Notes under the pieces: generated by a model
What the model was told of the DNA's origin: nothing
Seen by the model: the letters and a program-made list of their open reading frames with translations, nothing else
The model's database searches: none
Source: Gordonia heveisoli
GTDB lineage: Bacteria; Actinomycetota; Actinomycetes; Mycobacteriales; Mycobacteriaceae
DNA: 64,000 nt
Assembly (NCBI RefSeq): GCF_030315745.1
Contig: NZ_JASXSH010000012.1
Span: 1-64,000 of the forward strand
Direction of reading: 5' to 3'
Translations under genes and position numbers: made by a program
Part shown: positions 47,837 to 56,813 of the stretch, piece after piece
How positions within the stretch are numbered: the stretch's first letter is position 1
Layout: each line of letters begins with the position of its first letter

Positions 47837-49882
47837 TCAGCGTCCGGCCAAGACCTCCTCGTCGACCCGATAAACGGTGACGTTCCCGCGGGTGTAGACG
47901 ACGGTCAGCCCCGGCGCCCCGTGCTCACGCAACGCGAGGAACGGGTCGCCCTGGACCCCGTGCTCCGGGTCGGGGACGCCGCGCTGGAAGGCCCAGTAGC
48001 TCGGGGGTGAGTCGATCACGAAGTGCACGTTCATATCTCGCACAATCTTGTCGATCGCCGGATCGGCGCCGATCTTGGTGACACCCCAGAACAGGTCCCG
48101 CTGGCGTTGCGAGAACTCGTTGGCCCGATAGAACGGGAACATCGGGTGCAGGCCGGTGACCGGGTAGATCCAGCCGGTGCCCTGGTCGAGGTTGTTGAGG
48201 ATCAGTGAATCGCGCGCCCCCGGCTGTTGTGCGAGCCAGTCGTAGGCGGCGAGATCGTCGGCACCGACGAGTTTCTCGCCGCGCTCCTTGGTGGCGATCT
48301 GGGCGTTCGGCGGATAGCGGTAGACACCGGCCCCGGCGACGATCACCAGCATCACCGCCAGCGCCGCCGAGGCGACGACCGCGGCGGCGCGTCCCGGTGC
48401 CCAGCGTTCGCGCACCGTCGTGGCCAGCCACAGCGTCGCCGCACCGACCGCAACCCCCGCCGCGGCCGCCGACAGCAGCGCGACGACGAAGGTCAGCCGG
48501 TGCGGTGAATTGTAGAAGTAGCCGCCGATGGCACCGAGCGGATACGACAGCGGGCCGAGTTCGACCACCGAGTTCGCGGTGACCAGGACGAAGACGATCC
48601 AGGCGGCCAGCCCCGCCCAGCATCGCAGCCACACCAGCACACCCAGGCCCGCGACGGTGACGATGATCAGCGGCCACACCGGGAAGAACGGGCCGAGCGG
48701 GATCGTGCCGTTGAAGGCCGCCTGCGCGAGACCCTTCGCGACGCCGACCGTCTCCACACGGAAGTCGAAGAAGGGCAGCTCGTTGGTGTCGGCAACGCTG
48801 ATCGTGCCCCAGACGACCGGCACGATGAGCACCAGCGTCACCGCACCCGCGGCGGCCAGGGCGGCGAAGTCGCGCAGTCGTCCGGCGGCGGGCCGCCACA
48901 ATCCTTCGCACAGCCACCACAGCCCGACGATGACGCCGATCAGGATCAGCCCCGACGGATGGGTGGCGGTGACCCCGGCGACGGCGAGCGCAGCCGGACC
49001 GATCCGTCGTCTATCAGCGACCACACCGATCGTCAGGACCGCCGCGACCGGCGCGAGGCTCACGCCGACCGCGTTGGGCACCGAGGTGAGGGCGATCTCG
49101 ACGTAGGGCAGCGACGGGAACAGCGCACTGATCGCGGCGCCGATACCGGCGATCAGCGCCGAGGCGTCGACGTCGAAACGATGACGGGCGAACCAATACG
49201 ACAACGAGGCCACACCGAGGGGCACGGTGATCGCGAGTACGGCAGGCGAATAGGTGTTGTACAGCTCAACGGGGTTGGCACCGGTGATCGGGAAGAGCAA
49301 CGCGCCCAGCGCATGCCACGCATTCGGGTAGTAGTTGAACCCGTGGGTGTCGTAGTTCATCAGCTCACCCATCCGCAGACCCGAGCCGATTCCGGTCTCG
49401 TGGATCCAGCGCAGCGAACTGGCGTGCCACAGCGAATCCCACACCTGCGAGGGTGTGTTCAGCCCGGCGAACCCAGTGTTGACCAGCGGCCGGATACACG
49501 TGAGCGCGATGATCGCACCGCCGACGAACACGCCTGCCCCCGCGCGCAGCATCGCGGTGTGGCCGGCCGGACGATCGTCGGAGCCTGCGGTCGAGCCGGG
49601 CACCGGAGCCAGCCGTCGGCCGAGGCGCGTGGCCAGCAGCGCCGAGTATCCCCAGGCGACCGCCAAAGCGATGACCAGCGCGACCAGGGCGCTGACCGGA
49701 TTCCATTCGAAACCGACCGCGGAGTAGAGGACCGTCGCGATGCTGACCAGCCCGAAGGTGATCGGCGGACCGGCCGCCAATGCGACCGGCCACGGCAACG
49801 ACATCCGGCGCCCGACCAGTGCTCCCGGCACGATCAGGACCAGCGCGGTCACCACGACGACCCACGCCCCCAGCATCATCAC
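47837..49882 (-). CDS. DUF6541-type polytopic membrane protein (Rv3635-like)
   Basis: 681 aa with about 12-14 hydrophobic helices in the first ~530 residues and a soluble C-terminal domain (LAAYDWLAQQPGARDSLILNNLDQGTGWIYPVTGLHPMFPFYRANEFSQRQ). The form, many helices then a globular tail with a WxxP/Q pattern, is like GT-C-type or DUF6541 envelope proteins in Mycobacteriales. An acidic pair near the first extracytoplasmic loop is not obvious, so glycosyltransferase activity is only possible. It converges with galE (24 bp gap). Confidence 0.72.
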   Translation of the reverse strand: MMMLGAWVVVVTALVLIVPGALVGRRMSLPWPVALAAGPPITFGLVSIATVLYSAVGFEWNPVSALVALVIALAVAWGYSALLATRLGRRLAPVPGSTAGSDDRPAGHTAMLRAGAGVFVGGAIIALTCIRPLVNTGFAGLNTPSQVWDSLWHASSLRWIHETGIGSGLRMGELMNYDTHGFNYYPNAWHALGALLFPITGANPVELYNTYSPAVLAITVPLGVASLSYWFARHRFDVDASALIAGIGAAISALFPSLPYVEIALTSVPNAVGVSLAPVAAVLTIGVVADRRRIGPAALAVAGVTATHPSGLILIGVIVGLWWLCEGLWRPAAGRLRDFAALAAAGAVTLVLIVPVVWGTISVADTNELPFFDFRVETVGVAKGLAQAAFNGTIPLGPFFPVWPLIIVTVAGLGVLVWLRCWAGLAAWIVFVLVTANSVVELGPLSYPLGAIGGYFYNSPHRLTFVVALLSAAAAGVAVGAATLWLATTVRERWAPGRAAAVVASAALAVMLVIVAGAGVYRYPPNAQIATKERGEKLVGADDLAAYDWLAQQPGARDSLILNNLDQGTGWIYPVTGLHPMFPFYRANEFSQRQRDLFWGVTKIGADPAIDKIVRDMNVHFVIDSPPSYWAFQRGVPDPEHGVQGDPFLALREHGAPGLTVVYTRGNVTVYRVDEEVLAGR

Positions 49883-49928
49883 CCGCGCCTTCCTGCCGCC
49901 CAGCGATCAAACACCAGAAGGTTACCCG

Positions 49929-51197
49929 TCACCGTGTGCCCGACAGTTCCCGGCGGTCGGCAGTGGCGGGACCCAGCCTCTCTTCGACGATCTCGCGTCG
50001 CACCAGGTGATGCCCGGCGATGGTGACCGCCAGGCACACCACCGCCGCGACCGCACCGAAGCCGAACATCGCCGGATAGCCGATCGATGACCAGGTCTGC
50101 GAGATCCAGGCGAGCACCGCCGGAACGGCGAACCCGAGGTAGGTCAGGCCGTAGAAGACCGCGGTGAGCCCGGCCAGGTCGTCGGGCCCGGCGATGCGCT
50201 GCACCTCCAGCAGACCCGCGATCAGTGCCATACCGTAGCCGCAGCCCAGCACCGCCGCGGCCACCAGCGACAGCCAGATGGTGAGGGCGTGCGCGGCGAT
50301 CGCGGCCAACACCATGCCGACGGCGAGGAAGATCAGCGCGGTGACGACGCCGCGGTTGCCGTGCGGGTCGTCGATGCGGCGGGCCAGCGATTGGATACCG
50401 AACCCGGCGGTCAGTCCGAGCACGCAACACAGCGCGGCGAAGGCGATCGGGGCGCCCGCCGTCCGCGCCGACATCAGCGCGGGGATGATCGCGTAGGCCG
50501 ACGCACAGGCACCGAACACCCAGGGTGCGACCGGTAGCACCACCAGCAGGAAGCGACGATGGGAGGCCGACGGGATCCGGAGATCCGCCCGCAACGGACG
50601 GGATGTCTGCCGACGCTGCCGGGTCTCCGGCGCGCCGAGGAGCGCCAGTGCGGCCAGCAACGACAGCGCGATGTTGATGACATACGTCAGTACGTGCGGC
50701 CACGGCGCCCACTGGGCGAGCGCACCGGCGACACCGGCGCCGATCCCGAATCCCGCGGTCAGACTCATCGCGGCCCGTTTGGCGGCGACGCCGGTCCGGG
50801 CGCCGTCCCGATCGCTGAGTTCCTTGATCCAGCTGCCGCCGACCGCCATCGACAATCCCAGGGCGACACCGCTGAACACCCGCCCGACGCCGAGCTGGAC
50901 GACCGAGTCGGCGCCGGTGGCCAGCAGCAGCGAACCGATCGCCGCCAGGACCGGCGCGGGCAGCATCAGCGGACGTCGGCCGTAGCGGTCCGACAGCGGG
51001 CCGCCGATGAGGAGCGCGGGCACGATGCCGAAGACATAGGCGAACAGCAGGGCGTCGACGGTCACCGTGGACATCGCCGAATCCTGCTTGTACATCACCA
51101 GGAGCGGCGTGAACTCGTTTCCGCCCCACGCCGCGGCGAAGACGGCGAGCGAGACCGCGGACCAGCCGAGATCCCGGCGGATGCGCGTGGTGCTCAT
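49929..51197 (-). CDS. MFS transporter
   Basis: 422 aa, ~12 membrane helices. The loop between helices 2 and 3 has GGPLSDRYGRRPLML, the MFS motif A, and a weaker copy (ARRIDDPHGNRG) appears in the second half. Helix 1 carries GGNEFTPLLVMY. The start overlaps the stop of the GntR regulator gene (ATGA), so it is the probable target of that regulator. The substrate is unknown; the divergent malic enzyme hints at a carboxylate, but this is weak. Confidence 0.85.
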   Translation of the reverse strand: MSTTRIRRDLGWSAVSLAVFAAAWGGNEFTPLLVMYKQDSAMSTVTVDALLFAYVFGIVPALLIGGPLSDRYGRRPLMLPAPVLAAIGSLLLATGADSVVQLGVGRVFSGVALGLSMAVGGSWIKELSDRDGARTGVAAKRAAMSLTAGFGIGAGVAGALAQWAPWPHVLTYVINIALSLLAALALLGAPETRQRRQTSRPLRADLRIPSASHRRFLLVVLPVAPWVFGACASAYAIIPALMSARTAGAPIAFAALCCVLGLTAGFGIQSLARRIDDPHGNRGVVTALIFLAVGMVLAAIAAHALTIWLSLVAAAVLGCGYGMALIAGLLEVQRIAGPDDLAGLTAVFYGLTYLGFAVPAVLAWISQTWSSIGYPAMFGFGAVAAVVCLAVTIAGHHLVRREIVEERLGPATADRRELSGTR

Positions 51198-51838
51198 TTC
51201 CCCTCCAGATCGTGGACGGCGACCAGATGCCGGGCCAGCGCGTCGTCGAACAGATCGGCGTCGGCGGCCTCGATCGCCCGCACCAGCTCGTCGTGGTCAT
51301 CGAGGATCCGCGCGGCGATCGCACTGTCGCGATGCACGCTGGCCGTGGTCATCCGACGGTGACGCTCACCGAGGCTGACGAAGAACCCCTCCAGCAGCTG
51401 GTTGTCACCGGCCGCGGCGATCAGCTGATGGAACTGCGCGTCGATCCGGGAGAACTCGGCGACGTCGGTGGCTTCGGCGGCCCGATGGCTGTCGAGGTTG
51501 GCGCGCAGCCGTTGCGCGAGATCGGCGAGCGCCCCGGAACGGTCGACGACGGACCGCACCGCATGCCCCTCCAGAAGGCATCGTGCGTCGACCACGTCAC
51601 GCGCCTCGCGGTCCCCGATGGGCACCACCAGCGCACCCCGCTTGGGGTAGAGCCGCATCCAGCCCTGGGCCTCCAAACGGAGGAACGCCTCGCGCACCGG
51701 GGTTCGGCTTACCGAGCACCGCTGGGCGATCTCACCCTCACTGATCAGCTCACCGCCGGCGATGCCGTTTGTGAGAATCAGTTCTTTGACCTCGGCATAT
51801 ACCCGCTCAGCAGCGGATTCCGTACTGCCATGCAACAT
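51194..51838 (-). CDS. GntR family regulator (FCD/FadR subfamily)
   Basis: 214 aa. The ATG at 51838 opens MLHGSTESAAERVYAEVKELILTNGIAGGELISEGEIAQRCSVSRTPVREAFLRLEAQGW, an N-terminal winged helix. The C-terminal FCD effector domain has RIDAQFHQLIAAAGDN and a later His (DHDELVRAIEA), residues that bind a metal or carboxylate effector. The longer frame to 52213 crosses the divergent malic enzyme gene and is rejected. TACAAGTTGTA at 51842-51852 lies 3 bp upstream of the ATG and is a likely auto-operator. Confidence 0.88.
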   Translation of the reverse strand: MLHGSTESAAERVYAEVKELILTNGIAGGELISEGEIAQRCSVSRTPVREAFLRLEAQGWMRLYPKRGALVVPIGDREARDVVDARCLLEGHAVRSVVDRSGALADLAQRLRANLDSHRAAEATDVAEFSRIDAQFHQLIAAAGDNQLLEGFFVSLGERHRRMTTASVHRDSAIAARILDDHDELVRAIEAADADLFDDALARHLVAVHDLEGK

Positions 51839-51841
51839 AGA

Positions 51842-51852
51842 TACAAGTTGTA
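51842..51852. promoter_or_regulatory. GntR-type palindrome
   Basis: TACAAGTTGTA, 5-bp arms around one base, 3 bp before the GntR start codon and in the GntR/malic-enzyme intergenic region. FadR-subfamily sites often have the form TNGTNNNACNA. Size is small, so chance cannot be excluded. Confidence 0.4.
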
Positions 51853-52114
51853 CTCCACCGATGCCCGGAAGTGCCAATCCCAGTGGGACACCCACCTTGT
51901 CCGAGCGCTCGGTTCGGTGAAAGACTGGACAGGTTCCGTGCCGGGGCGACACCCCTGCCCGACACGGCGGCGCGTTCGACGCATGACGAGCAACGAGGCT
52001 CGCACCGAACCGCCACACGGCCGCGCGGTATCCGCCGCGCGCACCAATCGAGGCAGCGCAGCCTCGCACGACGCATCCCGCGCCAGGACGGCGCGGAAGC
52101 CAGGAGGACCCACG

Positions 52115-53332
52115 TTGACGAGCACGGAGGACAACGCCCGCACGGGCGAGTCGATCGACGAACCGACGACCGCTGATCTGCCCATCACCGACGAGGAGAT
52201 CTTCCTCGCACATGTGGGCGGCAAGCTGTCGGTGGAGTTGAGCTCACCGATCAATACCCAGCGTGACCTGTCGATCGCCTACACGCCCGGCGTCGCCCAG
52301 GTCTCGCGCGCCATCGACGCCGACGTCGACCTGGTGAACAAGTACACCTGGACCGATCGGCTGGTCGCGGTGGTCAGCGACGGTACCGCCGTGCTCGGAC
52401 TCGGCGACATCGGCCCGCGCGCCTCACTGCCCGTCATGGAGGGCAAGTCGGCCCTGTTCCGCAGCTTCGCCGGCCTGAATTCGATCCCGATCGTGCTCGA
52501 CACAACCGATCCCGACGAGATCGTCGAAACGCTGATCCGGCTGCGCCCGAGTTTTGGTGCGGTCAACCTCGAAGACATTTCCGCGCCGCGGTGCTTCGAG
52601 ATCGAGCAGCGCGTCATCGAGGCCCTGGACTGCCCCGTCATGCACGACGACCAGCACGGCACCGCCATCGTGGTGCTCGCCGCCCTCAAGGGTGCGGTCG
52701 CCGCACTCCAGCGCGACATCACCTCGCTGCGTGTCGTCGTCTCCGGCGCCGGCGCCGCCGGCGTGGCCTGCGCGAACATCCTGATCGCCGCGGGCATCAA
52801 GGACATCGTGATGCTCGACTCGAAGGGCATCGTCAGCTTCCACCGCGAGGACCTCAACGAGTTCAAGCAGGAACTGGCCGAACGCACCAACCCGCGCGCG
52901 GTCAGCGGCGGACCGGCCGAGGCACTCAAGGACGCCGACGTCTTCCTGGGCGTGTCGGCAGGCAAGATCCCCGAGGAGTACATCGCCACGATGGCTCCCG
53001 ACTCGATCGTCTTCGCACTGTCGAACCCCGATCCGGAGATCCACCCGGAGGTCGCGGCCAAGTACGCGGCCATCGTGGCCACCGGGCGCAGCGATTTCCC
53101 GAATCAGATCAACAACGTGCTGGCCTTCCCCGGCGTGTTCAAGGGCGCGCTCGACGCCGGTGCCCGCCGGATCACCGAGCGGATGAAGCTGGCCGCCGCC
53201 GAGGCCATCTTCTCGGTCGTCGCCGACGAACTCAGCACCGACAAGATCGTGCCGAGTCCCCTCGACGAGCGCGTCGCACCGGCGGTCGCCGCTGCTGTCG
53301 CCGCGGCCGCACACGCCGAAGGTCTCGTCTGA
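52115..53332 (+). CDS. NAD(P)-dependent malic enzyme
   Basis: 405 aa. I chose the TTG at 52115 because AGGAGG lies ~8 nt upstream; an in-frame ATG at 51983 would give a non-conserved extension. Malic enzyme features: SIAYTPGVAQVSRAI (substrate Tyr), MEGKSALFRSFAGLNSIPIVLDT (Lys), SAPRCFEIEQR, HDDQHGTAIVVLAALKGAV (metal-site Asp) and the Rossmann GAGAAGVACANILIAAG. It decarboxylates malate to pyruvate with Mg/Mn. The short form without a phosphotransacetylase tail. Divergent from the GntR/MFS operon. Confidence 0.9.
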   Translation: MTSTEDNARTGESIDEPTTADLPITDEEIFLAHVGGKLSVELSSPINTQRDLSIAYTPGVAQVSRAIDADVDLVNKYTWTDRLVAVVSDGTAVLGLGDIGPRASLPVMEGKSALFRSFAGLNSIPIVLDTTDPDEIVETLIRLRPSFGAVNLEDISAPRCFEIEQRVIEALDCPVMHDDQHGTAIVVLAALKGAVAALQRDITSLRVVVSGAGAAGVACANILIAAGIKDIVMLDSKGIVSFHREDLNEFKQELAERTNPRAVSGGPAEALKDADVFLGVSAGKIPEEYIATMAPDSIVFALSNPDPEIHPEVAAKYAAIVATGRSDFPNQINNVLAFPGVFKGALDAGARRITERMKLAAAEAIFSVVADELSTDKIVPSPLDERVAPAVAAAVAAAAHAEGLV

Positions 53333-53348
53333 CCTGTCGTTCCGCCCG

Positions 53349-53384
53349 AACCCCCCGCGAGTCTGCGTTTCACTCGTGGGGGTT
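53349..53384. terminator. Terminator between malic enzyme and the PCD-VOC gene
   Basis: AACCCCC...CGAGT at 53349-53362 pairs with ACTCG...GGGGGTT at 53372-53384 across a 9-nt loop, then TTTGTG on the plus strand. The right arm is also coding: the last codons of the minus-strand gene lie in it. Confidence 0.75.
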
Positions 53385-54050
53385 TGTGCGTTCCTGCCAG
53401 GTGCACAGACACACCTCGTTGCCCTCCGGGTCGGCCAGCACCCAGAACGACGGCGCGTGCCGATCGGTGAGCAACTGTCCCCCGGCCATGAGCGCCGCTT
53501 GCAGACGCTCGTGGACGACGTCGTGCGGCACCCACAGGTCGAGGTGGGTACGACTGCGCTGCGGACGTGGTTCCCCCATCTGCTGGAACCACACACCCGG
53601 TAGCCGGCCGGCCGGGTCGGTGAGGTCGATGAGTTCCTTCGCGTCGGCGTCGCCGTAGCCGAGGACCGCCCGCCAGAACGGCCGGATCGCGTCGATGTCG
53701 AGGGCGTCGATGGCGATGTCGAGTTGCGCCACGGGTTTCCCGTCGGCCTCGATCCCCAGGTCCGCCGCGATCCCGACAATGGTGTTCGCCAGTGCGACAT
53801 CAGCTTCGGTAAGCCCATGTTCGCTGTGCGTAGTCAGCACGAGATGAACTGTGCCATAACGTAAATCGATGTCGGGGTGATGATTGGCCGCTTCGGCGGC
53901 ATCGATGATCCGGGAGATGAAGTCCCGCCCCTTCACCATCGACCCGGTGCGGAAGCCGGCCACGAGTTTGTTGGACAGCACCCGCCACGGGTCGCCGACC
54001 GTCTCGGTGGCTGCGGCCGCGGACATCGGAGTTCTGGTTGATCCGGCCAT
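53370..54050 (-). CDS. Fusion: pterin carbinolamine dehydratase-like + VOC/glyoxalase domain
   Basis: 226 aa. Residues ~20-100 are PCD-like: FISRIIDAAEAANHHPDIDLRYGTVHLVLTTHSEHGLTEADVALA holds the HHPDI catalytic motif of 4a-hydroxytetrahydrobiopterin dehydratases. Residues ~105-225 are a vicinal-oxygen-chelate half: DIAIDALDIDAIRPFWRAVLGYG, RTHLDLWVPHDVV and FWVLADPEGNEVCLC. Such fusions occur in actinobacteria; neither substrate is known. A start at M9 is also possible. No pathway neighbours are recognizable. Confidence 0.83.
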   Translation of the reverse strand: MAGSTRTPMSAAAATETVGDPWRVLSNKLVAGFRTGSMVKGRDFISRIIDAAEAANHHPDIDLRYGTVHLVLTTHSEHGLTEADVALANTIVGIAADLGIEADGKPVAQLDIAIDALDIDAIRPFWRAVLGYGDADAKELIDLTDPAGRLPGVWFQQMGEPRPQRSRTHLDLWVPHDVVHERLQAALMAGGQLLTDRHAPSFWVLADPEGNEVCLCTWQERTNPHE

Positions 54051-54081
54051 AACCGCACCCTACGCCGAGTCAGGGCCGGTT

Positions 54082-54109
54082 TTGCGCCGCCGAACACACT
54101 CGCTACACT
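54082..54109 (+). promoter_or_regulatory. Promoter of tRNA-Thr
   Basis: TTGCGC (54082-54087), 16-bp spacer, TACACT (54104-54109), giving a start near 54116, 17 bp ahead of the mature tRNA. The leader contains GCTGC-TTAC-GCAGC, a small hairpin. Confidence 0.6.
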
Positions 54110-54132
54110 CGTGAGCGCTGCTTACGCAGCAC

Positions 54133-54208
54133 GCCGCCCTAGCTCAGTCGGTAGAGCAATTCACTCGTAATGAATAGGTCAGGGGTTCGATTCCCCTGGG
54201 CGGCTCCA
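54133..54208 (+). tRNA. tRNA-Thr (anticodon CGT)
   Basis: 76 nt with encoded CCA. Acceptor GCCGCCC/GGGCGGC, D-arm GCTC/GAGC with AGTCGGTA loop, anticodon stem ATTCA/TGAAT with loop CTCGTAA (anticodon CGT, reads ACG), T-arm AGGGG-TTCGATT-CCCCT and discriminator T. All stems pair fully. Confidence 0.97.
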
Positions 54209-54240
54209 TCACCAGCGACTTCTTCGTCGGACCCCTCGCA

Positions 54241-54305
54241 AAAGCGCCACTTCGAACCAGAAAGCGCATTCTAGAACTGGCGCTTCCTGATCGAAGTGGC
54301 GCTTT
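54241..54305. repeat. Nested palindrome between tRNA-Thr and the P450 gene
   Basis: Outer arms AAAGCGCCACTTCGA (54241-54255) and complement (54291-54305) are perfect over 15 bp. Inner arms CAGAAAGCGC (54258-54267) and GCGCTTCCTG (54280-54289) pair 9 of 10, and the loop has TTCTAGAA. It could terminate tRNA transcription or be a mobile/REP-like palindrome. It ends 22 bp before the P450 start. Confidence 0.75.
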
Positions 54306-54327
54306 CGGACATGCCACACTGGTCGCC

Positions 54328-55719
54328 GTGACCCGCACCATCGCCCAGTTGCCGCACCCGAGGGGACGCGTCCCGGTTCTCGGTGACATCACCTCGGCCG
54401 ACCGTCGCCGGCCGACCCAGCATGAGGCCGCACTGGCGCGTGAACTCGGCCCGATCTATCAGCGCAAACTCCTCGGCGACGTGCTGATCGTGGTCGGCGG
54501 AGCGGGTCCGGCCGGTCAGACGCTGAACGAGAAGAACTGGGGCCGTGTGCTCGTCGGGCCGCTGGCGAAGCTGCGAGCGGTCGCCGGTTCGGGACTGTTC
54601 ACCGCACGCAGCTCCGACCCACTGTGGGGTCAGGCGCGGCGCATCCTCAACCCCGGATTCGGCGCGGACGCCATGCGCACCTACCACGAGGCGATGCGAA
54701 CCGTAGTCGATGACCTCGCCGAAAAGTGGTCGGCGACAAACGAAGTCGCAGTCGATTCGGACATGACCGCAGCCACGCTGGAAGTCATCGGACGGGCCGG
54801 ATTCTCCCGCCGGATGGGCCTACTCGGCCCCGCCGACGAGCCGGACCAGGAGTCCGCGACCGGCGACTTCCTCGCCGCGCTCGACCGCACGCTGCGGTGG
54901 GCCAGCGAGTCCGCCAACGACCTTCCGGTGATCGGCCCGATCCGCGAACTCATGTCCACGTCTCAGCGTCGCGCCGACGTCCAGCTCGCCCGCTCCTTCA
55001 TCGACGACATCATCACCGACCGCCTCGCCGACGACACCACCGCCACCCACACCGACGACCTGCTTGGCCTGATGCTCAACACCGTCGACCCCGACACCGG
55101 CGACGCCCTGCCCCACGACAATGTCCGCGACCAGGTGATCACCTTCCTCGCGGCGGGCCACGAGACCACGGCCGCGCTGATGTCGGTGGCCCTGTTCTAT
55201 CTGGCGCGGCATCCCGAGGCAGCCGACGCCATCGCTGCCGAACTCCCCGCGACCGGCGACATCACCTTCGAGGCAGTCGCCAAGGCCCGCGCCACCCGCG
55301 CCTTCCTCAACGAATGCCTGCGACTGTGGCCACCGGCACCCGGCTTCTTCCGGATCGCGCGCACCGACCAAGACCTCGACGGCTATCACATCCCGGCTGG
55401 TCGTGGCGTCTTCGTACTCGCCTTGGCCGCGCAACGCGACCCGGCGGTGTGGGGCGCGAACGCCGACGAGTTCGACCCGAACCGTTTCCTCAACACCCGG
55501 GTGACCGCGAACTCCGGCCATTTCTTCTCGCCGTGGGGGACCGGTCCCCGGTCCTGCATCGGCAGGCAGTTCGCCCTCCACGAGGCGGCGCTCCTGGTCG
55601 GCGCCGCGGCCTCACGATTCCGCTGGGAACCGACCGACGACCGCACCGAACCCGCGATGATCGAACGTGCGACGCTACGTCCGGAACCGTTCACCCTGTC
55701 CGTCCGCCCCCGATCTTGA
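54328..55719 (+). CDS. Cytochrome P450
   Basis: 463 aa, GTG start at 54328 just after the palindrome. I-helix FLAAGHETTAALM (O2 activation), K-helix ExxR in NECLRLWPP, and haem loop FFSPWGTGPRSCIGRQFAL with the cysteine thiolate ligand. No N-terminal membrane anchor, so soluble. No ferredoxin or reductase gene is next to it, so electron supply must come from elsewhere. The overall style is like fatty-acid/CYP102- or CYP4-like heme domains, but the substrate cannot be read from sequence. Confidence 0.92.
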   Translation: MTRTIAQLPHPRGRVPVLGDITSADRRRPTQHEAALARELGPIYQRKLLGDVLIVVGGAGPAGQTLNEKNWGRVLVGPLAKLRAVAGSGLFTARSSDPLWGQARRILNPGFGADAMRTYHEAMRTVVDDLAEKWSATNEVAVDSDMTAATLEVIGRAGFSRRMGLLGPADEPDQESATGDFLAALDRTLRWASESANDLPVIGPIRELMSTSQRRADVQLARSFIDDIITDRLADDTTATHTDDLLGLMLNTVDPDTGDALPHDNVRDQVITFLAAGHETTAALMSVALFYLARHPEAADAIAAELPATGDITFEAVAKARATRAFLNECLRLWPPAPGFFRIARTDQDLDGYHIPAGRGVFVLALAAQRDPAVWGANADEFDPNRFLNTRVTANSGHFFSPWGTGPRSCIGRQFALHEAALLVGAAASRFRWEPTDDRTEPAMIERATLRPEPFTLSVRPRS

Positions 55720-55746
55720 GTACCGACAACGTGAAGTGAGGTCACC

Positions 55747-56813
55747 ATGGCGACCTGGTATCTCATCGAATGCCTGCGGCCACCGACGCTCTCGGTGGTC
55801 TTCACCGACGGTCGACCGCGTGACTGGACCTCGGTCCGGGCCATCACCCGATCCGACGGCATCGACACTGTCGAAGACCTGTGCCATCAGGTACGGGACG
55901 GGCGTACCGGGCTCGACCGCATCGTCGACGGCCGTATGGGACCGCGCCGGGTCATCATGATTCCGGTCCTTGGGTTCGAGGGGGACGTCTATGGCATCAA
56001 GACATGGGTCGGGCAGGTCGACGAACCGCCCACACCGCCGCGGGCGATCGCCTCGGTGAACTGGGACATCGAGACCTTCACGGCCCGCCACACCGTCGAG
56101 TCGTATCTGATGAGTTCGGTCGACGCCGAGGGATTCGGCACACCCGCGACCCCGGCCAGTTCCTGCGCAAGGTGGTGCAGTTCGACGCACTCGACGAACT
56201 CGCCGACCTCTGCCTGAACAACGGTCGGCGGACCGAGTTCCAGGGATCGCTGACGGTACTGCACGACGACAGTCACCTGATGGCGTGGCGAGCCCTCGCA
56301 CGTGGAGCCGCAGGCCCGAATGGCACCGAGGTCCGCGGCATGTTCCACGACGTCACCGACACCGAACCTCCACAGATCGGACTGCTCACCGCGCTCCGCC
56401 TCAGCGACGTCGAATCGCAGGACAACGCGGCGCCTGCCGTCCTCGTCGCGTACCGGCCGGCGACCGCGACGTCACCGAGCACACCCGCGATCATGTACTG
56501 GGTGTCGGCCCGGCCCGGGTACATCGCGGAGTCCGCTGTCGACCACGCCGATTCGATCCCGGTCGCGGGCAATCTCATCCACCCCGACGACTGGCCCCGT
56601 TTCACCGACGCCGCCCGGCAACTCGCCGACGGCGCCGACGACCTCGAAATCCCGTTCCCGGCACGACTTCTCGGCGCTGACGGACAGTGGGTCCAGGTTC
56701 GTTTCAGCCTGCGGCGTTATCCCGGCGGTGTCGGCGAGGTCCTGCACATCGGTCGCTTCAGTCGACTCGACGACGCGGCGCCGTCCGATCGTTTCACGGC
56801 CGACGACGACTGA
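55747..56813 (+). pseudogene. Frameshifted DUF5593/PAS-like regulator gene
   Basis: Two overlapping frames make one protein. Frame A from ATG 55747 (MATWYLIECLRPPTLSVVFTDGRPRDW) is good until about residue 133 (DAEGFGTP) and then becomes Ser/Cys/Thr nonsense before stopping at 56217. Frame B continues sensibly from DPGQFLRKVVQFDALDEL to the stop at 56813. The switch near 56139-56150 (ggcacacccgcgacc) fits loss of one base, e.g. an original ...GTPRDPGQF. The total length would be ~355 aa, resembling DUF5593 proteins with PAS-like C-terminal parts (DDLEIPFPARLLGADGQWVQVRFSLRRYPGG). It could be a real pseudogene or a sequencing error. It follows the P450 by 27 bp. Confidence 0.7.

Noticed and set aside
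53370..54050. Housekeeping PhhB-type dehydratase
   Set aside because: The C-terminal VOC domain and lack of a phenylalanine hydroxylase neighbour argue against it.
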